A stretch of 64,000 bases of DNA from Diploptera punctata (lineage: Eukaryota; Arthropoda; Insecta; Blattodea; Blaberidae): contig JASPKZ010001233.1 in NCBI GenBank assembly GCA_030220185.1, forward strand, positions 1,976,001 through 2,040,000, read 5' to 3'. Under the pieces are notes generated by a model, which saw only the letters and a list, made by a program, of their open reading frames with translations, searched no databases and had not been told where the DNA came from. The position numbers and the translations under genes were made by a program. Shown here one piece after another: positions 19,216 to 29,797 of the stretch (the stretch's first letter is position 1; each line of letters opens with the position of its first letter).

Positions 19216-19219
19216 ATTC

Positions 19220-20020
19220 ACAGATACACCACACTAATAATATTCCATCTTATTTTCACTACACAAAACCGTACTGACTTCACAATGCCGCTTTGTTTTG
19301 TAAACCACGTGCAGCGGTTCTGCAAAAAAATAAGGTAGGTGTGACCATGCCGTATTTTAGAATGGCTCAACTGTAAGGAAGAATTATTTTGTAAACCCAA
19401 ATCCCATAGCTATGCACCAAGGCTCTGCTACAATGTAGAATTTTATTAAGATATGAGACTTGCATACAAAGTACAAGGATTAAATTTTAGTATATTAGAG
19501 TTTAGTATGTTACATAATTAAGTCAAGTATTTTACATCTCAGATTATTTCTTTAGTATATTGTTGATCGATGAGAGAATTTAATATGGCACAGTGCTTAA
19601 AAATTGGAACTACAGAAACAAAATGTCATATACGGAGAAAATTGAACCATTAACATTGATGATGTTTTATGTATTTACACATGGATTTTTTAATGTCATT
19701 GTTATAAATGGTAACCAAAGACTTTGTCCATTTTTGCAGTTACTGTTTGTTGGTTTACGTTTTACCACAACAGTGATAAGTAGGGCGCAGAAGTTGAGGA
19801 AAAATTATTTTTTTCATTTTATGTCTGAAGACAAGACCCAACTTAATATATATACATTTTGGGTCATTGTAGGCCAGAAAATGGTGGGTATTATTTGTTC
19901 TTTTTCAACTTTTTTAGTTTATTGGTACTTTTTTAGGTCTTAATGGCTTTATTGCAACTTTACCTTCTTTTGACATTTATACCGTTTGTATAATTTAAGA
20001 ATCTGCAGAGTTTAGTCTCA
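19220..20020. other. unassigned, includes a frame at 19593-19943
   Basis: A 116-codon frame at 19593-19943 has no recognisable domain. The segment GTGATAAGTAGGGCGCAGAAG near 19770 recurs in inverted, diverged form near 20880, and AGGTCTTTTT motifs flank both. This suggests a dispersed non-coding repeat and not a gene. Confidence 0.35.
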
Positions 20021-20024
20021 ATTT

Positions 20025-20092
20025 CTTCTTCTTCCTTCCAAGTATTAGGCCAAGGCCTGTTACGATCCTATAGAAAATTTTCCCTCCAGCTT
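20025..20092 (-). mobile_element. LINE-D 3' terminus
   Basis: CTTCTTCTTCCTTCCAAGTA through TTACGATCCTATAGAAAATT matches in inverted orientation the last part of the LINE at 54440-55590, including its GAA-rich tail. Only about 65 bp are present. Confidence 0.65.
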
Positions 20093-20559
20093 CTTCCGGA
20101 AAATTCTCGTATAAGACTTGAAAGCATAATAAAATCACTATATAGATTTACTTTCACATTGCAAACACTTTTGTTCCGCGAGAAACTATTGAACCCTCAC
20201 AAAATATCCTGTTATTTTTAACCAGCCTACTGACTGCTTGATATCCATTGTGGGTCCGTTGAATTCATTATATATGGGAAAAATCGATCATTCTAAATTC
20301 TTCAAGAACTTTCTTTTAACGAACACAGAATTCCATTTTTTCAAACTATGTTGGATTAAAAAAAAGAAAGTATGAAAGAAGAAGCATTTTCAATCATCAT
20401 TTCATTTCTGCAATGTACGAGTATGTTGCATTTCACTAGAATTTTGAACTTTTTAAACATTTTTTATTATATTAAATTAATGTTGGGAAGTAAACATTAT
20501 GAGGTATTAAAATTCATCGGAGAACATTTTGTTTAAACAACTCACCTCATAGGATTCAT

Positions 20560-20612
20560 GCTCCATGATACCGCGGTTTCAAACACAGTCGTGTTCATCC
20601 TCAGCCATAACT
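20560..20612 (-). ncRNA. hammerhead ribozyme, palindromic helix III ACCGCGGT
   Basis: CTGAGGA at 20604-20598, helix II GAACAC/GTGTTT (6 bp with one G-U), GAAAC at 20580-20576, helix III ACCGCGGT at 20577-20570, a perfect 8-nt palindrome. Helix I TTATGG/TCATGG pairs with three wobbles. All core bases are present. Confidence 0.7.
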
Positions 20613-20624
20613 CTCGTCAGTCGG

Positions 20625-20675
20625 AGTTATGGCTGAGGATGAACATGACTGTGTTTGAAACCACGGTATCATGGA
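20625..20675 (+). ncRNA. hammerhead ribozyme, right arm
   Basis: CTGAGGA at 20633-20639, helix II GAACA/TGTTT, GAAAC at 20657-20661, helix III ACCACGGT (one base off the palindrome in the left arm). Helix I as in the left arm. Confidence 0.65.
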
Positions 20676-20739
20676 AGCATGAATCCTATGAGGTGAGTTG
20701 TTTAAACAAAATGTTCTCCGATGAATTTTAATTTTTTAT

Positions 20740-21395
20740 TATATTAATTAAAAATGCAGTTGAATCTAAAATTACTATCTAATTTGAATTGCCCTTTTTT
20801 GTCCTTTTTTTTCAGTTTTTAGGTCTTTTTTTTGGGATATCTTTAGGTCTTTTTAAAGGTCTTTTATAGGTCCTCAACTTCCGAACCCTAGTGATAAGCT
20901 TTTAACGATATTTTCAGTAGTCAGTTGTTTTGTGAATATTGTTTTAGAAAATTATGGAAATCATCTATATGAAAGTAAAAAAAAAATTATTTGTAGTGTT
21001 TTCAACAATGTTTCACTACCTGTGAGGCATCACTATGTTTTTTTGGAGATAATTGCATTAATTATTGCTTTTTATATATATTACAATAATTGTAGTCTGC
21101 ATAATTGTGTTAATATACCATAAATAAGAGCTTGATATGTGATAATAGAAGAGCGTAATAAGTTGTCTTTAATTTTTCACTTCTTTATTTAGTTGTATTT
21201 CACTTTAAGGAATTGAGTTGAATGTTATGAATGGAAATTTGTTGTTAGAATCACATAGTAAAAGTGGTGTGTTTCAAAAGGTCTTGTTTATGTTTATAAT
21301 AATATTCAACATGTCATAGGACTTTTTTAAAACATAGGCCAGTATCTTTACAGATATCACGGAATTTATATATTCTGGATAACTAAAAAGTAAAA
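20740..21395. other. no recognisable gene
   Basis: T-rich AGGTCTTTTT repeats at about 20815-20870, an inverted match to 19770. Otherwise nothing identified. Confidence 0.4.
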
Positions 21396-21480
21396 TGTCT
21401 GCCTGAACTAGTATTTGAACCCAAGATCTCCAGCTTGGGTTTAAATCCCAGATGAGCACAAATTTTTCCTAATATAATAA
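21395..21480. repeat. degenerate tRNA-like fragment (locus T9)
   Basis: A B-box complement (TTTGAACCCAAGATCTC) is followed at once by a plus-strand B box (GGGTTTAAATCCCAGATGAGC) and AAATTTTTC, as if a palindrome had collapsed to its two T arms. Confidence 0.45.
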
Positions 21481-21519
21481 ATTTGGGAATTTTTACATTA
21501 TGAGGTTTTCTTAATAAAA

Positions 21520-21765
21520 ATCAAATGAATTGTGAATTCTTCTTACATATATGTTTTTTTAACACATAACTGCAGTGTTGGGAAATATATAATTCCCATC
21601 TTGAGCTGCAGTTTAGAAAATTACCGGCGTAATAAAAAAATTGACAGTCGTGAAAACAGCTCAAGATGGGAATTATGTATTTCCCAATACTGTGGTGCTG
21701 TGTTTAAAAAAACATAGATGTATGAGGTAAGAAGAATTCACAATTCATTTGATTCTTATTAACAA
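21520..21765. repeat. PLE-derived hairpin
   Basis: Same family as 5515-5735: GAATTGTGAATTCTTCTTAC at both ends, with a central block between 21600 and 21660 in which the arms are partly rearranged. In the right arm the hammerhead boxes are decayed (CTCAAGA, AATAC), but helix II GGGAA/TTCCC is paired. Confidence 0.65.
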
Positions 21766-21789
21766 ATTTTTCTCTTTGGTTGTATTAGC

Positions 21790-22116
21790 TATTAAGATGT
21801 CTTGGCACAGAGCTACGGGACTTACACAGGTTCAAGTCTCCATGGAGGAAGAAATTTTCTCACGGAATTTCTGCCAATATGAGACCGGTGCCCACCCAGC
21901 ATCATGAGGCATTTGGGTAGCTACAATAAGTAGTGGCTCCAGGTTAAGAAAACCAGCTATAACGGCTAGGGGACCCGACGTGCTGAACATATGTCACCCA
22001 TACACTGGCTGGATGATCGTCTATCTCTGTGATTATCACATGTGGATATGAGGCCAGCAGCTGGTTGGTAGGCCAAGGGCCTTATAGACCTGTCATACCA
22101 TGGAGTATATCTTGTA
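21790..22116 (+). mobile_element. tRNA-derived SINE copy
   Basis: Matches the SINE at 35262 and 52081 from GGCACAGAGCTACGGGACTT through GGTTCAAGTCTCCATGG, GACCGGTGCCCACCCAGCAT and GGGTAGCTAC to GAGGCCAGCAGCTGG. The 3' end differs: GGCCTTATAGACCTGTCATA, the form also seen at 60535 and 16650. The A-box side is decayed. Confidence 0.75.
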
Positions 22117-22179
22117 ACTTGTGAGAAACATCTGTCAATAAATTGCTAAAATAGTGTCTAAATCACGAACATGGTTTTA

Positions 22180-22960
22180 TAATTTATATTTGAAGAGAAA
22201 AATATATGCTCAGACTGGAGTTTGAACCCAGGACCTTTCACTTTCTATCAACTGAGCTGTCTGAGAAACTCCAATATAAATGCAAATTTTTCTCTTATAT
22301 ACACTCTAGGGTTATAACTTTTTGGACTTTTGTGAAATAGAATATTTCCTGTGCAATGAATCAATATTTAATATTGATTTGGGGGTGACCTTTTCTTGAA
22401 GCTCAGTGAAATGAAGACCTTTTTCAATGGTTTTAAGTAAAAGTTTACCCATTCATTGCACAGGAAATATTTTATTTCACAAAAGTCCAAAAAGTTATAA
22501 CCCTAGAGGGTTAAAACTTTTTGCAATTTTGTGAATTATAAAATATTTCCTGTGTAATAAATGGGTGTAAAATATTTCCTGTGTAAAGAATGGGTGAGTT
22601 TTTACTTAAAACATTGAAAAGGGCCTTAATTTCACTGAGATTCAAGAAAAGGTCACCCCCAAATATATTTATTATATCAATATTTAATATTGATTTAGGG
22701 GTGACCTTTTCTTGAAGCTCGGTGAAATGAAGGCCTTTTTCAATGGTTTTAAGCAGAAGTTCACCCATCTGTTGCACAGGAAATATTTTATTTCAAAAAA
22801 GTTATAACCCCAATATACACTTATATATATTATATACAGAAAAATTTGCATTTAGTTTGGAGTTTCTCAGATAGCTCAATTGGTAGAGCATTTGTATAGA
22901 AAGTGAAAGGTGCTGAGTTGAAACACCAATCTGAGCGTATATTTTTCTTTTAAAATTCAT
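22180..22960. repeat. tRNA-like inverted pair hosting a MITE (locus T10)
   Basis: A minus-strand tRNA-like domain (22208 to about 22266, with part of the anticodon arm deleted) and a plus-strand one (22865-22936, 72 nt) face each other. The central segment between them is replaced by the terminal-inverted-repeat element at 22306-22813. Outer brackets GAAGAGAAAAATAT and TATATTTTTCTTTT are present. Confidence 0.65.
22306..22813. mobile_element. non-autonomous DNA transposon (MITE-like), 8-9 bp duplication
   Basis: Starts CTAGGGTTATAACTTTTTGG and ends with AAAAAGTTATAACCCCAA. The direct repeat TATACACT (or ATATACACT) at 22298-22305 and 22814-22821 fits an 8-bp hAT-type duplication. The inside holds two or three inverted and direct copies of a block with GGAAATATTTTATTTCA, GGGGTGACCTTTTCTTGAAG and CAATATTTAATATTG, so it is an internally duplicated element. 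No transposase is encoded. Confidence 0.7.
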
Positions 22961-23039
22961 CTGAGAATTTTTTTTTGAAAACTCACCTCATAAATTTTTC
23001 TCCGATGAATTTTAAATAAAAACATGGTTTTATAATTAT

Positions 23040-23112
23040 TTTTTGCTTCTATGACATCTTCCATGGGGACTTGAACCAGTGTGTGTGTTTTAGCTCTGCA
23101 TCAAGACGTGTT
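23040..23112 (-). mobile_element. SINE 5' fragment
   Basis: The minus strand shows CAGAGCTAAAACACACAC, then CTGGTTCAAGTCCCCATGG, matching the head of the SINE at 35262. Confidence 0.5.
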
Positions 23113-23119
23113 GTGTTAG

Positions 23120-23790
23120 ATCGCTCGGAAACGGCACAGTACAAAAAAGCAGTCCTATAGTTTAAAAGTCCCTAAGTTTTAATATATTCATGACTTATAA
23201 ATATGAATCCTGAAAAACTTTTTATAAACATCTTGACAGTTAAAATACACATTCCGGTACTTCTAAAACATATCCCAGAACCTTTGAAACATTATGGAAT
23301 TGAATGATTCACAGAAATACATGTGATAACTATTTGCATTTGGAACTAAATCTGAGAGAAATGTAATGTGTGTGATGATTGTGTTTTTGTACAATAATGT
23401 AGTTGTTAATTGTGTAGTTAAACTCACTCAAGTGCCTTACTAGCAAGTCTATATATATGTATGTATGTAGTTTATATAAATGTAGCTATGCTTTACGATA
23501 TGTAAGTAAATGGAAAAAAAGGCAAACTGATAATTAACTAAATGGACTGAATACATGTTACATGTATATTATTGTACAATATTAGTCATATTAATTACAT
23601 GTTTTAATTTTTTAAGGAGTTATTAAATAATTATATGATTCTCTCAGTTCATTTCCAAATTTCTATATTTCTATAGCATATGGTTGGCACATTTAAATTT
23701 TTCTCTAAAAGTCAAGTAATATGTTTAATTGATTCAATACTAATAGGATTCATACTAAATTCTGTCGAGGTAGTAGTCACAAAATATTAA
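23120..23790. other. no recognisable feature
   Basis: AT-rich, short TATG repeat near 23455, no supported frame. Confidence 0.4.
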
Positions 23791-23864
23791 AATGTTAAAA
23801 TATATATCTTTTGGCAGATGCCGTCGTCTTCAACTGTGTTAAAAGTTGTTTAAAATTAGTAACT

Positions 23865-23900
23865 GTACGCCTTTCAGAAGTCGACTTCCATCATCAGCAG
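23865..23900 (-). ncRNA. hammerhead-like core
   Basis: CTGATGA at 23897-23891, helix II GGAAG/CTTCT around TCGA, then GAAAG at 23875-23871 instead of GAAAC. Helix III is not clear. Confidence 0.45.
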
Positions 23901-23999
23901 AATAAATTTGTTCTACTAACAGCTACCGATGATGCCTGAAGACCGTCAACATCTAAAGCATCGCACAACAACAACGAACAGTTAGTAGCACATATTTCT

Positions 24000-24036
24000 T
24001 CTGCTGATGATGGAAGTTGACTTCCGAAAGGTCTAC
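24000..24036 (+). ncRNA. hammerhead-like core
   Basis: CTGATGA at 24004-24010, helix II GGAAG/CTTCC around TTGA, GAAAG at 24026-24030, then GTC. Compared with the left arm, the last pair of helix II changed from G-U to G-C. Confidence 0.45.
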
Positions 24037-24289
24037 AGCTACTAATTTTAAATAATTTTTAATACAGTTGAGGACGATGGGATCTGCCAAAAGGTATTTT
24101 GTTTTAATTAATACTTTACTAGAATATGGCATATTTGGTAATTTACTAGAGGACTTTACTCCATTATGCCATTTTACTAAAAGGAAGATATTTAATCAAT
24201 CTCCAAAATATGAACTAAATCAAATTAATAAGTATACCCCTTTACCTCTTACTTAGCCGAAACTAATTGAACACCTTTTTATTTTGTTG

Positions 24290-24440
24290 AAGGTGAAATA
24301 TAATTAACAGTGTATAAGAGAAAAAAATGAGTTTAGGTTGTAGTGCTCAGTAGCTCAGTTGGTACAGCATTGGCATAGAAAGCCAAAGGTTCTGGGTTCA
24401 AACCCCAATCTGAGCGTATATTTTTCTCTTCAAAACAAAT
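24290..24440 (+). repeat. tRNA-like unit (locus T11)
   Basis: TGTATAAGAGAAAAAA leads into a tRNA-like domain at 24345-24415 (acceptor GCTCAG/CTGAGC, anticodon stem TTGGC/GCCAA with loop ATAGAAA, T arm with loop TTCAAAC), then CGTATATTTTTCTCTTCAAA, where the copy stops. That end agrees with loci T5 and T14. Confidence 0.7.
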
Positions 24441-24639
24441 TCTCATTTTCTTATTCTGGACTGTTCCTAGATTAACAATGTTAAAATGCATTCTTTTAGT
24501 TTTTTTATTTCTCAAAGACCATAAGTACTACAGTGTTGAAAAATAAATAGTTATATTGAATAGTTTTATCAAAATTACAGTGGGTAAGTAACATGTGAGG
24601 TAATTTAAAGTTTACAAACTGAATCAGATAAATGTTTTT

Positions 24640-24800
24640 TCATCTCACTTGATAAAGCTCATTGTTTTCACGGTATCAATTTCAAAGGCCTTTGCCTTCA
24701 TCATCAATTGGAGTTTTGGCTGATGATGGTGGTGAAGGCTTTTGAAACCAGTACTGTGAAAACACGGAGCTTTATGAGGAGAGATGAAAAAAAAAAACAT
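24640..24800. repeat. PLE-derived hairpin
   Basis: Left arm TTTTCATCTCACTTGATAAA to about 24715, right arm to 24795. The right arm has CTGATGA at 24720-24726 and GAAAC at 24744-24748 but a poor helix II. The left arm has a good helix II (AAGGC/GCCTT) but TTGATGA. A related, shorter hairpin is at 28490. Confidence 0.65.
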
Positions 24801-24839
24801 CTAACTCAATTTACATATTGAATATTATTGATAAACTTT

Positions 24840-25760
24840 AACTCAAGGATTTTTAAAAAATATTAATTTTTTCCAAAAAAAAATTTTCTTTACTTAAAAA
24901 TTTTTACATAATTTTGCAATGCTTGTAAAGCCCTGACTTCTCAGATATACAAAAAAGTAAAAAAAAAATGCCATGTTAAAATATCTACTTTAATGATATA
25001 CCCTGAAAGTTACAACCAATTCTGACAAATAGAAAATTTTGTATGAAAAAAAAACTTTATGGGAAACAGGCTTGAAAGTTTTGAAAACACTATTGTCACA
25101 TCCCCGCAAGAGTTCATAAACAATTTATGGGGACAGTAATGTTTGTTTATCATGTATATATATATATATATATATGGAAAGGGAAAATTCTATAGAATGT
25201 TAATAAAACAAAAACCAAAAATGAAATTGAAGATTTTCACCAACTGAGAATAGTAAAATTGATCAGTTTTATAAACTTAAAAGACCAACAAACTATTCAC
25301 CTTGCCTTATATTTAACTTAGATTATTATATTGAAATTAATATACTTTAGAACTTCTGAAAGCTAAAACTGGAGGAGTTTAGAGAAGGGGTATAATGTTT
25401 CCACTCATACGTGGAGTGATAATGATAGTGGAGAAGCACAAGCTCCCAGAATTTGTAATTCAGATACAACACCTCGGCATGAATAGTAAAAATACACATT
25501 ATTAATTACAACAGACACTTGCTAATTACCTGAATACTAATATTTACAATAAAAATTAATACCTTACACGATGAACAAACAATATACTTACATTCTGAAG
25601 AACTTGCAACATTTCAAAATATTTGCAGGATTGTGTTTGTGTCAGCAGAATAAGGAATGACGATGCAGTGTTTGGGTATTGTGAAGGTTGAATCCATTGC
25701 TGTCACAATACAAATCCACTATCCTCAAATGCTGAACTGTCCAAAGTTCAAAGATCCATT
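24840..25760. other. no recognisable feature; AT microsatellite
   Basis: A-rich tracts, an (AT)n run at about 25155-25175, no supported frame. Confidence 0.4.
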
Positions 25761-25769
25761 AATTTCATT

Positions 25770-26215
25770 AATAAATAAGGTGAATCTGGAGTCATTTTAC
25801 CTCATAACTTGTTGTGTTCTATTTGAACATGTTTCAATATGCCATGCATATCATCATCAGCTTTTCCAGACTGTTGAATTTTATGTTGTTGGCTCCCACT
25901 CCATCTTTTGGGTGACCAAAGAACTTAAAAGTCTATTGTTCCATAATAAATTTTATAAACTTACCAACTGCAACAAAGGAACATTTATAAATGTAAGTGA
26001 ATCAAATTTTTTTGCCCGGAATTGAATTTGGAAATTCTCAGGGAAAAAGATTTGATTTACAAGTTCTTTGGTCACCCAAAAGATGGAGTGGGAGTTGACA
26101 TTCCGGGCCGACAACATAAAAAGTATGGCATATTAAAACATGTTCAAATAGAACACAAGTTATGAGGTAAGATGATTCCAGATTCACCTAATTTATTAAG
26201 AAAAACCTCATAATG
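25770..26215. mobile_element. PLE 3' ends as inverted pair
   Basis: Left arm (minus) from AAGGTGAATCTGGAGTCATT and right arm (plus) to about 26200 both carry the PLE end block (minus: KFFGHPKDGVG-like; plus: GEKDLIYKFFGHPKDGVGVD) and the terminal ATAGAACACAAGTTATGAGG. The left arm keeps a hammerhead; the right arm has lost the CTGATGA box. The arms are separated by about 100 bp of unrelated sequence near 25930-26020. Confidence 0.75.
25825..25862 (-). ncRNA. hammerhead ribozyme, palindromic helix III ACATGT
   Basis: CTGATGA at 25860-25854, helix II GATATGC/GCATATT (7 pairs with one G-U, loop ATG), GAAAC at 25835-25831, helix III ACATGT. Core complete. I could not find a convincing helix I. 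Confidence 0.65.
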
Positions 26216-26219
26216 TTAC

Positions 26220-28040
26220 TTTCTATTGTAATCTATTAATTTCATTGTATTTAGGTCACATTCTGGTCAGCCAAAATTAAATTACTGTTTGTTTCTATGC
26301 CATAAAAAAGAAATATAGCAAAAGTGGATTGTATTAATGTATAAGATCTTTTGTCTTGAAATAATTGAGTCTGTGTATGTAATGTCTGTTATCTAAACTC
26401 TGGAAACATACAGTAAAATTTAGAGGAGCATGAGTTTTTTAATTTATATCGTAGCATAATTAGTATAAAGATTCAGAGAATTGGAGTAGAATTATCTAAG
26501 GTATACAGTTTTGTAAATTAAAATAGATTTGGATTCATTAGGTATTCACATCTTCTGATTTGTTTTGTATAAAGATTGTTAAAAATGCTCTTTTGTTAAT
26601 GTAATATCAACAATGAATGTATTAAGCTAGTTTTTATATTCTGTCTGTATCTAGAACCAATATTGTTTTTCTACTTTTTCACCTCAACAATTGTTCAAAT
26701 TTGTGTAAAATTTGCCTTCTTTATCTCTACTTACATATATGATAGGAAAACCATGACCTTTAACTGAAAACAACTGTGATGAGAATTGATAACACGAAGT
26801 ATTTAAAAATATGCATCTAGTTTATCAGAATGGATGACATCAGTTATTCTAGAGTTTATTAATTGGGTTCATTTAAAAGCACTGTGATGTCATGTGATGT
26901 TACAACTGAAAGTTCACAATTATTGATTAATGAATTTAACATAAATATTATTAACTATATAATGCAGTGGCATGCGGTGATCAGAGCAATTACCCCAGCT
27001 GTATGTCGAGAAAATGTGACTTATAGTTTATAAAAACTTTCATTCTGAATTATTCAGTTTACCAATGGCATGATACTAAAATGCCTTGTATTTTTTTTTC
27101 TTTAGATCTGGTAAATCTGGAGTTGGCCTACCTTGTTGTATGAGGTCATTTTGCTTGTTGAAAAGTCTGCTGCATGAAAATGGTCTTGTTTGTAAATTAT
27201 ACAGTTACTTACATTCATTTTTTACTAAATTGACAAATCACATTCATCAGTAACTCGTAAAAATGTAATAATAATGCGTTTGAACGAACTCAGTGTTGAT
27301 ATTAAATCCAACTGTTGCTTTCCACAAATAATATATACATGTTCATAATAATCCAAATGTTGTTGTTCAGTTATACAATATAAATAAAGCTTCTTAAATT
27401 AACAGATTGCTATAGTTGACAAAACATACCACATAATTTTATTTATTTATTTTTTGTATTTTGTAAAAATGTAACTAGCATAAATTAAATATTTTAAATT
27501 AAGAAATATTGAGGAATTGGCGCTTCCAAAATAAGCCAATCACTTTTTTCATCAAATGTAGTCTTATTCGAGTTGTGATGTTAACTGGGTACATCTAGCT
27601 AGTATTCAACAAAAAAGCCAATGGAAAAATGGAATAAGACACAAGCTTGTCTAGTGGATTATCGCTGGATGTAGCATGATGTTAGCAGGCAGTGATGCAA
27701 TTCGCTTGCCCCAGGCTTGCATGGATTCCTCTGTAGCGCAATAGCTGGTGTTGGTGGGGATAACATAGAGGAAACACACTATGTGTTTCTCTATGGTGAT
27801 AATGTGAATACGCAGATGGCTCCGTCAAACTGAATGCGATACATGTCTGTTCGCGTGGCGGGAATTTTGAATTTTTATGTTCACGCGTAATTGATTTGAA
27901 TGGAATTTGGCAAATATATTATTTTTTTAATTCAGAATTATTAATATACTAATTATCCCAGCAGTGCTGGGGTAGCTGGGGTTGAATGCATGCTACTGAC
28001 ATAATGTCACTGAAAAATAAGATTTCATTTCCAATATTAC
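26220..28040. other. no recognisable element; small palindrome
   Basis: No supported frame. CATAGAGGAAACACA and TGTGTTTCTCTATG at about 27765-27796 form a small hairpin within a GC-richer stretch (27660-27870). Possibly unique host sequence. Confidence 0.4.
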
Positions 28041-28410
28041 ATATTAAATTTATCACTTTTCACCGAAAGACAAATTTTTATTTGAAGAGAAAAATATACA
28101 CCTGAATCGAGATTTGAACCCGATGTCTGAGGTTCTGTACACCAGCGCTCTGACCACTGAACTACCAGGCTTCCGATTCAAATGCATATTAATTCTCTTC
28201 ATTATATTAAATCCCCACATGCCGAGGCTATGAATTTTTCGTTAAACTGCAGATAGCATGAAAAACAAAAAGTTCATAGTCTCAGCGTGTGAGATTTCAT
28301 ATAAAGGAGATAATTAATATACTTTGTTTTAGAAGCCTGGTAGCTCAGTGGTCAGAGTGCTGGTGGATAGAACCACAGACATCGGGTTCAAATCTTGATT
28401 CATATAAAAA
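28040..28410. repeat. tRNA-like inverted pair, divergent subfamily (locus T12)
   Basis: A minus-strand tRNA-like domain at about 28099-28172 and a plus-strand one at about 28334-28402 share AAGCCTGGTAG, CAGTGGTCAGAG and ATCGGGTTCAAATC. Their anticodon arms differ from the main family and pair imperfectly. The centre carries AATTCTCTTC and the fold-back CACATGCCGAGGCTATGAA / TTCATAGTCTCAGCGTGTG. Confidence 0.65.
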
Positions 28411-28489
28411 AAGACTTCATCTCATAATTTCTTCCTAGGCAGTCCCAGTGATCTTTTAGCATTTGGTTCATAATTGAGTTAGATAAAAT

Positions 28490-28630
28490 ATTTTTACATC
28501 TCGCCTCATAAAGTTCGTGTTTTCACGATACTGGTTTCAAAGATCTTTGCCTTCATCATAAGTCAAAGGCCTCTGAAACTGGTATCATGAAAAAATGGAA
28601 GTTAATGAGGTGAGATGTAAAAAACATTTT
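28490..28630. repeat. PLE-derived hairpin, short
   Basis: Arms ACATCTCGCCTCATAAAG.. and its complement ending AATGAGGTGAGATGT enclose a hammerhead remnant with helix II partly paired and the first box mutated (CTTATGA). Related to 24640-24800. Confidence 0.6.
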
Positions 28631-28739
28631 ATCATTTAACATTTTATATGTTGAAAATGAATGACAAGATCATTTGAAAACTATAGTTACCGTAATATTT
28701 AATTTTAGGAAGTTATATTTTGAGGTTATTTTAATTATA

Positions 28740-29797
28740 TTATTTTTGGTCTGGACATCTTACCTCAATATTAATGTTGATTTGTTCTTGGACATGTTTC
28801 AAAACAATTCTCTGTTTTATCTTCAGCTTTCCCAGACTGGTTTTATTTATGTTGCATTATGTTGCACCACCTGGATGTCGATGTCAGCTCCATCCTGTGG
28901 TTGGCCAAAGAACCTCCAAACAAGGTCACCCTCCATCGGAATATCAAAATTCATAACTCTGTTTCTGTTCTTCTGAATATAAATTTTTTCCCAAATAGTC
29001 AGCTCGTTTGTATTTTCTAACTGTTTTAAATAATTTAGTGTCTGAATTTATATTATGTTTTTTCAGACCAAACATGAGCAGCAACTGCAGATTTTTCAAT
29101 TTCTCCATTTTTAATATTTCTTATGTGTTCTTTGGTTCTAATTTTTAGGTTTCTTTTTGTTTTCCCTATATATATCTTTTCACAACCCATGCATTCAATT
29201 TGATATATTCCTGACTTTTTATTTTTATCAGTTTTTTCATTTTTGTTGGTTTTTATTAGTTTATTTAAACTGTAGTTATTTTTGGTGCTAATTTAATATT
29301 AAACTTCTCAAATATATTTTGAAATTTATTATGTACCCAGGGGTGATATGTGAATTTCCTATATTTTTTCATAGGTGGTTCTTCTTTTTCAAGATTACTT
29401 CTGTTTATCATTTTTTGTTTTTTATACTTTTCTATCCTTTTATGTACCATTTTTTCATCAAACCCATTTTCTCTTGCTACTTTGATTATGTGCTTTTTCT
29501 CATGTTTGAAATCTTCTTCGTTTAAGGGTAAGTTTACCAATCTATGAGTTAAACTATTAAATGCTGCTAATTTATGTCCAATTGGATTGAACCCTGTTGA
29601 TTTTATAAAATTTTCCGTATGAGTTTCTTTCCTATGAATCCTGAATTCAATTTTTCTTTTTTCTTCGTTTCTGACCAATTTAAGATCCAAAAAAGGTATT
29701 TGTTTATTGTCTTCTATTTCTTTGGTGAATTTAATGTTTGTACTCTGTAAATTTAATAGTTTTAGGGAATCTTCTACATGTTTTTCTTTAACAAAAA
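28740..29797 (-). mobile_element. Penelope-like element, RT end plus GIY-YIG (left arm)
   Basis: On the minus strand the frame from about 29834 to 29265 encodes the end of a PLE reverse transcriptase: FVKEKHVEDSLKLLNLQ, IPFLDLKLVRNEEK, LAAFNSLTHRLVNLPLNEED and the linker to FEKFNIKLAPK. One base is missing near 29280, after which the GIY-YIG region continues in another frame (GIYQIECMGC, KIYIGKTKRN, RTKEHIRN), then the WEKIYIQKN block and the 3' UTR. It is truncated at its 5' end within the RT. It faces the right copy head to head. Confidence 0.85.
28790..28830 (-). ncRNA. hammerhead ribozyme, ACATGT helix III
   Basis: CTGAAGA at 28826-28820, helix II AAAACA/TGTTTT (6 bp), GAAAC at 28800-28796, helix III ACATGT followed by C, which gives the usual GUC cleavage triplet. 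Confidence 0.7.

Larger units (their letters stand above)
20520..20735. repeat. PLE-derived hairpin, near-perfect
   Basis: Arms of about 100 bp: the left one starts GAACATTTTGTTTAAACAAC then CTCACCTCATAGGATTCATG. The right one is its reverse complement to 20730. The centre is at about 20618. Both arms hold a hammerhead core. Confidence 0.85.
23790..24085. repeat. PLE-derived hairpin with two hammerhead cores
   Basis: Left arm from about 23805 (TTTTGGCAGATGCC) and right arm to about 24095 are reverse complements except for a central stretch near 23920-23985. The left one includes GTTTAAAATTAGTAACTGTA, the right TACAGCTACTAATTTTAAAT. Confidence 0.65.

Noticed and set aside
22511..22777. 88-codon minus-strand frame
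   Set aside because: Lies inside the MITE-like element and is explained by its inverted repeats.
29319..29547. Hydrophobic plus-strand frames
   Set aside because: Antisense to the PLE reverse-transcriptase end on the minus strand.
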